Assembly: GCF_000478275.1 (NCBI RefSeq)
Contig: NZ_ASJB01000017.1
Span: 186,001 to 250,000 of the forward strand
DNA length: 64,000 bases
DNA from: Amycolatopsis orientalis DSM 40040 = KCTC 9412
GTDB taxonomy: Bacteria; Actinomycetota; Actinomycetes; Mycobacteriales; Pseudonocardiaceae
Direction of reading: 5' to 3'
Shown here one piece after another: positions 27,332 through 35,639 of the stretch; positions within the stretch are counted from its first letter, which is position 1; every line of letters begins with the position of its first letter. The notes under the pieces are model-generated. The model was not told the origin of the DNA. It saw only the letters and a program-made list of their open reading frames with translations, and did not search any database. Position numbers and translations under genes: made by a program.

Positions 27332-29231
27332 CGTACAGCTACCACGCAAAGAGCGTCGATCATTCCGATCGGCGCTTTTTGCTATTTCAGTAGCCGACAT
27401 GGCGTCTGTGATCCTTTCTCCTGCTTCCGCTATCGCGGGCACTTGATCTGCTGGCAGTTTAACCCCGATCGTCACGACATCGCCGAGGCCGTTCAGCTGC
27501 ACGGTGAGCTGTGTCACCTCGAATAGCGTCTGAAGCAGGGCCTGCGGAGCCCTGGCCAAGTTGACCCGCAAGTAGGGGACGGCGTCCAGAAGGCTGAGGT
27601 CCGAGGGTGTGGGTGGTGCTGGAGTCTCGATGTCTTGCGCGTCCAGCTGAACCATCTCGGCTTGAACGGTGTTCTTGTTCGCCGCCAGTTCGTTGTAGTT
27701 CTGCCTCAGCGCCTTCGCGAACGGGTCGTCGGGTGCGCCGTCTTGGGCTTGGCGGAGCAGGGCGTCCTGTTTGCGTTCGATCTCGACAAGCTGTCGTTGT
27801 AGACGCTCTCGGTCCTCCTCCCGTGCTCGTGCGGCAGTGTCGTCCACAGTGGCCAGATCGGCTTCCAGAATGGACGTACGGTCAGGACCGAAGATGCGTT
27901 CGGCGAAGAAGCGCCCGACGGCATCCAGGAGTTCGTCTTCGCGGATGCGGACCGCGGTGGGCAGATCGGCATGAGGGTCGGCGACGCCGCGGTTGTTCTT
28001 GCGGGGCCAGCACAGGTAGTAGGTCGGGCGCCCCTTCCGGAAGTCCCCGATCATACGTCGCCCGCAGCTGTGGACGACCCGTCCGCGGAACAGGTACGTG
28101 CGATTGGTCTGAGGGTGCTGGTTGGTGGTCCCGTCGGCCCGCGAACCGCGTCGTGCCGTCCGACGGCCGGTGAGTTCGTCGAACATCCACTTGGGCGCCA
28201 GCGGTTCGTGAACAGGCTTGGGGGACCAGACCCACTTGTACGGCTCGTTGACCTTGCCGCGTCGCGACTTCGTGGCTCGGCGGTTGAAGACCTGGTAGCC
28301 GGTGTACTTGGGGTTGGTCGTGATGCCGTGCACCGAGCTTTTGCCCCAGAAGCCGCGAGTGCGTGCCTTGCTGGGCGCGGTTGGTGGCGGGTAACGCTCG
28401 AGATCGGCGTTCAGCAGGTCCGCGATGGTCGCGCAGCCGAGACCGTCGTAGTACCGCCAGTGGAAGATCTGCGTGACGGTCTCGGCGCACCGGCCGTCCG
28501 GTTCGAGACGAGACTTGGTCTTGCCCTTGTCGGCCTTCGTCGGGTTGGGGTGCGGAAGCACCTTGGCCTTGTAGCCGTACGGTGGCTTGCCGATGTTCCA
28601 ACCGTCTCGGACGTGTGTGCAGAGCCCGCCCCAGGACTGTTCCAGGGTGTTGAGGACCTCATACTCGGCGATGGACTGGTTGATACGGCGCTGGAGGACG
28701 CGCTGCGCGCGGCTGCCGGACAAGGTGATCGGCTCGTTCGACGCGAAAAGCGGCACATCCGCGCGCTCAAGTTCACGCTCGATGGACAGTCCCTCGAACG
28801 CCCGGCGCGCGACACGGGAAATCCCCTCGCAGATGACCACGTCGAACGCCCGTGTGTGCGCAGGTGCTTCCTTGAGCAGGTCGCTCACGCCACCTGCTCG
28901 AGGGACCGGGATGTCGAAGCGCTCATAGTCTGTACCGCGGCCTCGGTTGTCCAGGGCAAGCCGGCCGGACTCGACGTCGTAGAAGTGGGCCACGATCACC
29001 CATGAGTCGGGTATCGCTGCCTTGCAATTGGCGAGCTGGCGCAGCATCGACTGGCGAGGATCCTGCAGATCCTCGGTGGATGTCCGGCCGAGGAAGGCCA
29101 CCCGGACTTCGTCGCGGAGCAAGGCGGCGGGCATGCCCAGGGGCGATACGGCGTAGTCGGACAGCCCGGAAGGCCCGGAGACGTAACTGCCGGGGACCGG
29201 GGGATTGTTCGCTTGCTCGAAGGTCGTCATG
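27278..29231 (-). CDS. Large serine recombinase (integrase) ending inside tRNA-Glu
   Basis: A 650-residue site-specific recombinase. The N-terminal resolvase domain has VAFLGRTSTEDLQDPRQS (catalytic Ser in RTS), then VICEGISRVARRAFEG. A recombinase domain follows (GKPPYGYKAK, ITTNPKYTGYQVFNR), a zinc ribbon (SCGRRMIGDFRKGR...YYLC) and a coiled coil (about residues 490-550). The last residues, SCTYPRWDSNPRYRRERPAS, are translated from the antisense of tRNA-Glu, so the native C-terminus was replaced or completed on integration. ATG 29231 overlaps the stop of the small upstream gene (ATGA). Most tRNA-targeting integrases are tyrosine recombinases, making this less usual. Confidence 0.92.
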
Positions 29232-29481
29232 TCGGCGGTTCGTCCTTGGGGCTTGCTTGGCCGGATTGGTGCGCGGCCCACCGGATTAGCTCGCTTATCG
29301 CGGCGTTGAGCCGTCCGCGAAGACGATCGCCCTGGCTACCGGAAACCGTTGTGACGTAAGCAGAGTAGCGGCGATCGCCAGATCTGAGGCGTTGATCGTA
29401 ACACCAAACTAGCCTGCCGCATGGCCCTTCGGGCGGCTCAGGAACGACCGCGCTGTCCCCAGAAGTATTCATCCAGTCCAT
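29227..29481 (-). CDS. Small protein coupled to the recombinase
   Basis: An 84-residue protein whose TGA overlaps the recombinase ATG (27-kb element, ATGA at 29228-29231). It contains GRLVWCYDQRLRSGDRRYSA and a helical C-terminal half (RLNAAISELIRWAAHQSG). No known domain was recognised. Position and coupling suggest a recombination accessory factor, such as a directionality factor or DNA-binding helper, but this is inference. The coupling also supports the chosen recombinase start. Confidence 0.65.
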   Translation of the reverse strand: MDWMNTSGDSAVVPEPPEGPCGRLVWCYDQRLRSGDRRYSAYVTTVSGSQGDRLRGRLNAAISELIRWAAHQSGQASPKDEPPT

Positions 29482-29491
29482 CCCGAACTGC

Positions 29492-29710
29492 CGAGACCTG
29501 CCTCAGTCAACGGCGAGACTTCGCCGCCGCAGAGAGACGGAACGACGAATCGAAAGAGATCGACCGAGACATGTATTTTCGGTCGCCGCTCGAATTCACC
29601 GATCGGTCGACGTCCAGGTTTACGCCGCGCAAGACGCCTATCGAGACTGGCCGAGACCTCGTCTCGTTCGGCTGGAAGAGCAGCGAGACCCAGCGGTGGA
29701 TCTCGTCTCG
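29492..29710. repeat. Cluster of CGAGAC hexamers near the integrase
   Basis: CGAGAC occurs at 29492, 29514, 29565, 29642, 29652 and 29684, and its complement GTCTCG at 29661 and 29705, plus AGAGAC at 29533. One pair forms CGAGAC-CTC-GTCTCG (29652-29666). Spacing is irregular. The 400-base gap between the integrase pair and the next gene holds nothing else recognised. Confidence 0.6.
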
Positions 29711-29889
29711 CGAAGTTGGGCCGAGGTCGCCCTCTCCGTTGGCGGCCCTAGCACGGAAGTGTTCGGCGCACTCCGATCAGGTGAAGGTCGGCTTGCCCCA
29801 GAGCCGGGGCAAGGATCTGAGCCAGGGAAAGGGCGAGGGGTGGCTTCGAGCCTCGTGGCGATCTTGCCGCCACTCGAAGGGCCACCGCG

Positions 29890-31140
29890 ATGTCCGCCAC
29901 CTCCAACCCGCTCACCGCGCTCCAACGCCAGCTCGCTGACCCGAAGTCGCGCTCGCGATTCGACACCGCCCTCTGTTCCTGGGCGGCGCAGGATCCGGCG
30001 TTGGCAGACCTTGGTGCTCACGAGCGGCTTTCGGAAGTCCTCGCCAGCCGTGACTACGCGCGTCACGACGAAGTTCTGTACGCGCTGTTGCAGCGGGCTG
30101 CGCTCGCCGGAGCCGAAGGGGTCGTCGCCGGGGAAGTCGTGCTGAACGCCATGTTGCCCGCGGTGCCGGGCATCGTTGGACGCGTCATCCGGGCGAGCCG
30201 GGCTGCCATCGGCACTTTCGGAGCCCGCCGCGGCATAACGGGAGGCGGAGTCTCGGCGAACGAAGCCAATGCCGATGTCCAGGCCGCGGTCATCGGTCAC
30301 CTCTGGGAGCAGATTCGCTGCTACCCACTTCGACGACGACACCACGTCGCGGCCAACCTGGTCTTCGACACCCAGAGGGCCGCGCTGCGCGCACTCGGTG
30401 TTGACATCACGCAGGCCGCCGCCGAGGTCGTGACCATGGACGGCGTTGCGGCGAACCAGCCGTTGGTCGAGAAGGACGCGTCGGAGGAGTTGCTGGAGCT
30501 GCTGTCGTGGGCGGTCGAGCAGCGATGGCTCGACGAACAGGAAGCGGCGATCCTGAGCGCTCGGTACTTCGGGGAGCAGATGGGCCGGGACGGGGTCGCG
30601 ACCGACCGGCAGCTTGGGGCGCTGTTCGGCGTGAGCCAGCCGACGGCGACGCGGAGGCGGAATCGAGCGCTCGGCGCGTTGGCTGAGGCTGGAAGCCGCC
30701 ATCGCCGGCTACCTCCGCTGGCGCAACCGTCACTGCCACCCCTAACGCCACTTCGCCGTCAACTCCACAACCCGCCGCCCCAATTACCTACCCAACGTTG
30801 CTTGATGCGGCACAAGGAGGCTTTCACCGATCAGGGCCATGTCGCCTCCTGTTTCGGACAGTGCCAGCAGCGTCGGCGGAAGGTCTTCCCGGATCTTGCG
30901 TACTTTGTCCGGGCTTGCCCCTGCCACCACCGTGACTTGCGCCCCCAAGTCCAGCGCCACCTCCGCGTCCTCTTCGTCGTAAATCTCGAACACCGGGGTC
31001 ATCCGCAATGCTTCGGCGAGTGCCGCGAACTGGGCCAACTGCACCGGCTCGGCCAGCGCCGGCAGCAAGGTGACGGCGTCCGCGCCGAAGGCCCGCGCCT
31101 CCCAAACCTGATACTCGGCGACGACCAGATCGCGCTGTAG
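29890..31140 (+). CDS. Sigma-factor-like HTH protein of the integrated element
   Basis: The first 270 residues look like a real protein. It has a helical N-terminal region (TALQRQLADPKSRSRFDTAL), a central EANADVQAAVIGHLWEQIRCY segment, and a C-terminal sigma-70 region 4-like HTH (LDEQEAAILSARYFG, then TDRQLGALFGVSQPTATRRR). From about 30700 the reading becomes low-complexity and from 30784 it is antisense to a TrpC-like gene, so the natural C-terminus was probably lost by frameshift or junction. Function is likely transcription control within the element. ATG 29890 follows GAAGGG. Confidence 0.6.
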   Translation: MSATSNPLTALQRQLADPKSRSRFDTALCSWAAQDPALADLGAHERLSEVLASRDYARHDEVLYALLQRAALAGAEGVVAGEVVLNAMLPAVPGIVGRVIRASRAAIGTFGARRGITGGGVSANEANADVQAAVIGHLWEQIRCYPLRRRHHVAANLVFDTQRAALRALGVDITQAAAEVVTMDGVAANQPLVEKDASEELLELLSWAVEQRWLDEQEAAILSARYFGEQMGRDGVATDRQLGALFGVSQPTATRRRNRALGALAEAGSRHRRLPPLAQPSLPPLTPLRRQLHNPPPQLPTQRCLMRHKEAFTDQGHVASCFGQCQQRRRKVFPDLAYFVRACPCHHRDLRPQVQRHLRVLFVVNLEHRGHPQCFGECRELGQLHRLGQRRQQGDGVRAEGPRLPNLILGDDQIAL

Positions 31141-31434
31141 CACCGGAGCATCCGTCGCGGAGCGAACGTCCAGCAAATCCGCGAACAGGTCCCCATCCTG
31201 ATCCGACCACGTGCGAACAGCGACCGCTGGACATCCGTGGGCCGCTGCCACCCGAGCTTTCTCTGCTGAATTGACTTCGCAGACCGCCGATCGCCGGTGC
31301 GATTGGCAGATCTGCCGGAAGTTCCGGCTCGGCTGGCTGTCCCCGGCCAGCGCCCGGATGCTGGCGATACCGCAAGCACGACGCCGGGCGTGAGTCCGTG
31401 CTTTCGCCTTGCTCGAGCAGTGAGGCATTTTCAT
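30784..31434 (-). CDS. TrpC-like TIM-barrel protein lacking catalytic residues
   Basis: A 216-residue relative of indole-3-glycerol-phosphate synthase. The best match is PVLQRDLVVAEYQVWEARAFGADAVTLL against the family's ILCKDFIIDPYQIYEAR; here the catalytic Lys of KDF is Arg. The KPSPSKG phosphate loop is missing (AVCEVNSAEKARVAAAHG instead) and the INNRDL motif is absent, though the Glu in VFEIYDEED and an SETG/IGES C-terminus remain. It is therefore probably not a tryptophan enzyme. Its ATG overlaps the MurC-like stop (ATGA, 31431-31434), tying it to cell-wall genes. It may be a pseudoenzyme or decaying. Confidence 0.65.
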   Translation of the reverse strand: MKMPHCSSKAKARTHARRRACGIASIRALAGDSQPSRNFRQICQSHRRSAVCEVNSAEKARVAAAHGCPAVAVRTWSDQDGDLFADLLDVRSATDAPVLQRDLVVAEYQVWEARAFGADAVTLLPALAEPVQLAQFAALAEALRMTPVFEIYDEEDAEVALDLGAQVTVVAGASPDKVRKIREDLPPTLLALSETGGDMALIGESLLVPHQATLGR

Positions 31435-32882
31435 CGGTAATCCTTCCTCTGTCGGTGCTCGTGTCCCAGGGCATCGATGATCTGCTCGGCGACGTGCGCC
31501 ATGCCTGCTGCTCCGAGCGTCACTACGAGGTCGCCGGGCCGGGCGAACCCGGTAACCGCGCGAGCCGCGGCCGCGGGCGTACGCGCCATGCACTTGTCCT
31601 TGTCGGGGAGATCTACCAGCGTGGTCAGTGCCTCCGCTGGGACGATGCCGTCAAAGGCCTCGTCCGAGTCGAAGACCGGCAGAACGACCACTTTGTCGGC
31701 AGCGCTCAACGCGGCGGCGAGCTCGCCCTTGAACGCGTCGACCCGGTACTGCCGGCACGGTTCGACGACCGCGACGAGACGGCCGTTCGTCGCGGTACTC
31801 CGCAGCGCGGTGAGAGAAGCTCGAATGGACGTGTGATGACATGCGTAGTCGTCGTAGACCCGTATACCGGCCGGTGAGCCCTTCAGCTCGAACCGCCTGG
31901 ACACCCCGGAGTATTGCGTGATCCCGAGGACAGCACCTGCCTCGGAAGCACCCATGCACATCGAGGTCAGCATCGCGGCTGCGGCGTTCATTGCCATGTG
32001 CCTGCCGGGGACCGGTACCGTGACTTCAGTTCTGTTGCCATCGCGATATCGGGCGACGCCGCGCACAGCGGTGGGCAGCTCGCGCTCGATCCGCATCGAC
32101 AGGTCGGCAGATGCGCTCTCGCCGAAGGTGTACACCGGAATTCTCTTGGCACGGAGATCGACAGCGACCTGCTGCGAGTTCTCGTCGTCGGCCGGCAGCA
32201 CCACGAAGCCTCGTTCGCCGACCTTGGACGCGAACTGGGTGAACGCTTGCCGCAGACCGTGGATGTCTTTGTAGACGTTGAGATGGTCGGTGTCGATATT
32301 CGTGATCACGACCACGTCGGGTCGATAGGCGAGGAATGATCCGTCGCTTTCGTCAGCCTCGAAGACGACGGCGCGTGTATCGCCGCGCCCAGCGCCTGAC
32401 TCTCCGCCGAGTTGTCCGCCGATGACGTAGTCGGGGGAAAGTCCCGCCCCGTGGAGTGCGCTGATCAGCATGGCCGCGGTGGAGGTCTTGCCGTGCGTTC
32501 CGGTGACGGCAACCGAGAGCCGCCCCTTCAACAGTTCGGCGAGCGCGGCCGACCGGTGCAGCACCCGAATGCCGCGTTTCATGGCAGCCCGAAGCTCGAC
32601 ATTGGTGGGCGAGACAGCAGTGGAGTAGACGACGGTGTCGACGTCCTTGACGTTCTTCTCGCTATGAACGGAGTAGATTGTGCAGCCCAGTTCTCGTAGC
32701 CGCTGCAACTCGAACCGATCCTCGATTTCACTCCCGCTCACCTGCAGCCCGCGCAGGCGGAAGGCTTCCGCCACACTGGCCATGCCGACACCGCCGCAGC
32801 CGACCAAATGGACCCTGCCCAGCGCTGCGAGATCGGTGGGACTCTTTTCCGGATAGCCGGTTTCCTGTGCAGAGATGTTCAC
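31431..32882 (-). CDS. murC: UDP-N-acetylmuramate--L-alanine ligase-like protein (extra copy)
   Basis: A 483-residue Mur ligase. The N-terminal Rossmann part reads GRVHLVGCGGVGMASVAEAFRLRG, the ATP loop VTGTHGKTSTAAML, then FEADESDGSFLAYRPDVVVITNID and the C-terminal YDDYACHHTSIRASLTALR. All main catalytic motifs are intact, so it may be active. It lies outside a normal division/cell-wall cluster, coupled to a TrpC-like gene, so it is likely an accessory copy. GTG 32882 gives family length; GTG 32933 is possible. Confidence 0.87.
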   Translation of the reverse strand: MNISAQETGYPEKSPTDLAALGRVHLVGCGGVGMASVAEAFRLRGLQVSGSEIEDRFELQRLRELGCTIYSVHSEKNVKDVDTVVYSTAVSPTNVELRAAMKRGIRVLHRSAALAELLKGRLSVAVTGTHGKTSTAAMLISALHGAGLSPDYVIGGQLGGESGAGRGDTRAVVFEADESDGSFLAYRPDVVVITNIDTDHLNVYKDIHGLRQAFTQFASKVGERGFVVLPADDENSQQVAVDLRAKRIPVYTFGESASADLSMRIERELPTAVRGVARYRDGNRTEVTVPVPGRHMAMNAAAAMLTSMCMGASEAGAVLGITQYSGVSRRFELKGSPAGIRVYDDYACHHTSIRASLTALRSTATNGRLVAVVEPCRQYRVDAFKGELAAALSAADKVVVLPVFDSDEAFDGIVPAEALTTLVDLPDKDKCMARTPAAAARAVTGFARPGDLVVTLGAAGMAHVAEQIIDALGHEHRQRKDYR

Positions 32883-33474
32883 CCCACCGAGAGTACTGGT
32901 GTCTCTTTCATTGGCGTGTCCGTATTTCGTCACCGTCGTGTCATCGCCCGGTTCGGACGAATGGGTTAACCTGGCAATTCACGACGGATCGGTGAACATT
33001 TCAACCAATGAGTCGTGAAATATTGTTCCGGTTGCCCGTAGTGCACCGGGATAAAGAAGGTCGCGGGAGCGTCGCAAGCATTGACGGCGCAGATGCTGCG
33101 TCGAATGTAGGCGGATGGTCCCCCGTTACCTTCTTCGTAGCTCTTGATCAAGGAGTTCGTGGTCGCCAGGCCCGGCATGACTTATGCCCCAGTCGAACCC
33201 ATGCTCCGGGGAGTGTCACCGGGTTTGGTGGCATCGAGGGGCCGCTGGATCGGCGACCCCGCCGCGGTGCGCGGTCGTCCAAGGTAAGCACGCCGTCGAC
33301 GCCCGTCCGTCGGCGTCCACCGCGGCAGCCGGCCCCGCACCTGCGCCCTCCAGCGACGCTGTCATATGCGTCGACTGACGCGGACTCTCGACGAGTGGGA
33401 ACACTGTGGAGGCCTGACAACGCCTCTTCGCGGGCGCTGGGGCGTCTCGCCGCGCGTTACGCGGCAGGTTGCGG
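32883..33474. other. Gap between MurD-like and MurC-like genes
   Basis: About 590 bases with no convincing gene in any frame. In normal dcw clusters ftsW and murG lie between murD and murC on one strand; neither is recognisable here. A short minus-strand frame starts MPGLATTNSLIKSYEEG (33178) but has no known match. Confidence 0.4.
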
Positions 33475-34941
33475 TCAAACCTTGGCTTCGTTCGTCGGGG
33501 TGACGGCCAGCACGGCGTCGCGGAATGCCCTACCACGCTCCATATAGTTCGCGAAGAGGTCGAACGACGCTGCCGCGGGCGCCAGCAGCACCACGTCGCC
33601 GCGGTGCGCCATCGCGCCGGCCTCGCGCACCACCATTGCCATGTCCCGTGCGTTTCCCCCGACCAGCATCCGGACGGGAACGTCGGGCGCGTGTCGTGCT
33701 ATCGCTGTAGCGATCGCCTCTTGATCCTCCCCGATGAGCACTGCTCCGCGCAGCCGGTGCGCGGTCTCAGCGACGAGGCTGTCCACTGACGCGCCTTTAA
33801 GCTGGCCTCCAGCCACCCACACCACGCGCTCGTGGGCGCGAAGTGAAGCCAGCGCCGCGTGCGGATTGGTGGCCTTGGAATCATCGATGTACCGTACGCC
33901 TCCGACCTCGGCCACAAACTCCGCGCGGTGTGGGGCGGGCCGGAACTCCGCCAGCCCCGCGCTCACGGCTCGCGTTGTCACGCCGTAAGCGCGGGCGACG
34001 GCGGCAGCGGCCAGCGCATCGAGCAGCCCGGACTGGCCGGGCGGGCGTATGTCGGCGACCTTGGCCAGCTGCTCGTCTACGCCAAAGGCCCGGTCCACCA
34101 ATACGCCGTCCCGCACGCCGAGCTGTCCCGGTGCGGGATCGGCAAGGGTGAAGCCAACTCTGCGACGGGCAGGTGCCCGGGCCAGCAGGTCGGCCACCAA
34201 GTGGTCATCGACTCCACCTACGGCGATGGAGCCGGTCAAGGCACGTGCCTTGGCCGCGGAGTAGGCGGCCATGTCGCCGTGCCAGTCCAGATGGTCCTCT
34301 GCCAGGTTGAGCAGCGCCCCGACCGCCGGCCGAACGGAGGGTGACCAGTGCAACTGGAGACTCGACGCCTCCACGGCCAGTACCCGGTGCCCGGCACCTA
34401 CCACCTCCACCACCGGCAACCCGATGTTGCCGCACGCGATCGCTTCAAGGCCGGCGGCCCGCAGGATCGCCTCCAACATGCCCACCGTCGTGGTCTTGCC
34501 GTTGGTACCGGTCACCACCAACCAAGTCGGAGGGGCGGCCAATCTCGCGGCGATACGCCAGGCCAGTTCGACTTCGCCGATCACCTCGATGCCGCGCGCG
34601 ACAGCTGCGGTGAAAAGCGGGCTGTCGAGCCGCCAGCCCGGACTGGTGACCATCAGTTCCGTTCCCTCTGGGGGCTCGGTGAGTCCGGCAGCAAGGTCGA
34701 CGCCTGGGATGTCGGCAAGGGTGGCAAGCCGATGGGCAGCGTCGTCGGTAACGGTGATCCGCGCACCGGCCGCGGTCAGCACACGTGCGACCGACCGGCC
34801 AGTGACGCCCGCACCGGCTACCAATACTGCCCGGCCTGCCAACCATCGGACATCTGCCGGTCGCCTGCGCGGCCAGGAGAGTGATTCGCTGTCGACGTTC
34901 TCGGCGGGGGCCGGTACTCGCGGACGAGAATCCTGATTCAT
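33475..34941 (-). CDS. murD: UDP-N-acetylmuramoyl-L-alanine--D-glutamate ligase-like protein (extra copy)
   Basis: A 488-residue Mur ligase that would add D-Glu to UDP-MurNAc-L-Ala. It has VLVAGAGVTGRSVARVL, ATP loop VVTGTNGKTTTVGMLEAIL, LNLAEDHLDWHGDMAAYSAAKA, the YIDDSKATNPHAALASL motif and RGDVVLLAPAAASFDLF. These are consensus MurD features, and no defect is visible. ATG 34941 follows GAGGAAA. It is transcribed toward the MurC-like gene. As with murC, its place in an island suggests a second copy, perhaps for antibiotic tolerance. Confidence 0.88.
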   Translation of the reverse strand: MNQDSRPRVPAPAENVDSESLSWPRRRPADVRWLAGRAVLVAGAGVTGRSVARVLTAAGARITVTDDAAHRLATLADIPGVDLAAGLTEPPEGTELMVTSPGWRLDSPLFTAAVARGIEVIGEVELAWRIAARLAAPPTWLVVTGTNGKTTTVGMLEAILRAAGLEAIACGNIGLPVVEVVGAGHRVLAVEASSLQLHWSPSVRPAVGALLNLAEDHLDWHGDMAAYSAAKARALTGSIAVGGVDDHLVADLLARAPARRRVGFTLADPAPGQLGVRDGVLVDRAFGVDEQLAKVADIRPPGQSGLLDALAAAAVARAYGVTTRAVSAGLAEFRPAPHRAEFVAEVGGVRYIDDSKATNPHAALASLRAHERVVWVAGGQLKGASVDSLVAETAHRLRGAVLIGEDQEAIATAIARHAPDVPVRMLVGGNARDMAMVVREAGAMAHRGDVVLLAPAAASFDLFANYMERGRAFRDAVLAVTPTNEAKV

Positions 34942-35639
34942 TGCGCTTTCCTCGCGGTATCGTCAATCAGGCTTCTGTGGAGCCGAATGGCCTCGTCAAG
35001 CCTGAAGCGTTGCCGGCTGCGGCAACGCCGCCGATCCGGCCTGCGTGATCGGCTCGATAATGTCGAGAACGATCGCCGCTGCCCCAAGCTGTCCTGCGAC
35101 GACACGTGGGTTGCCTTGTATTTCCGCTACCGGGCAGGGATCGCCTCCTCGAATCGATCCCGGGCTTGGTCGTGGGAGGCCCCGAATGCTCGAAGCGCAG
35201 ACGCCGGTGCGCGTGTTCGGAATGCCGACATGAGGGTGTTTGGTGGCGCACCACAGTATTCTACTCCGTCCGTATCCGCCCGAAAACCTCGGAATCAAAC
35301 TCATCGCCGATGAACTATTACCTAAAGTGCGAGTGAAAAATTACATCGGACCCTAGCGTGAGAACGATTTTCTGGTGCCCAAGGTGGCGCCTTCGGGACG
35401 CACGCGACCCGGCTGAATTAAGTTTCTGCTACATTCGAACAGGACTACATGTTGGCGTTGACGTCTTCTGCGGGTGACGTCGGGGAAGATCTGGCTGAGG
35501 AGATCGGCGCGCACCCTGCGCGAGCGCCGACTTGGTTAAGTCGGGCTGATTTCTGTCTCGTCTCACCGGTTGGTGCCTGTCGAATCAACTACTCGGCGGA
35601 CCAACCTTGGATCACTACTATGCACACGGGAGTCTCATC
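34942..35639. other. Divergent region between MurD-like and PBP genes
   Basis: About 700 bases. The part near 35310-35450 is AT-rich and probably carries promoters. A minus-strand frame (34996-35304) containing VVAGQLGAAAIVLDIIEPI has coding-like character but no recognised family and no ribosome site; it may be a gene remnant. Confidence 0.35.

Noticed and set aside
33008..33547. A 179-codon plus-strand frame in the murD-murC gap
   Set aside because: Arg/Pro/Ser-rich with no domain or ribosome site; overlaps the end of the MurD-like gene antisense.
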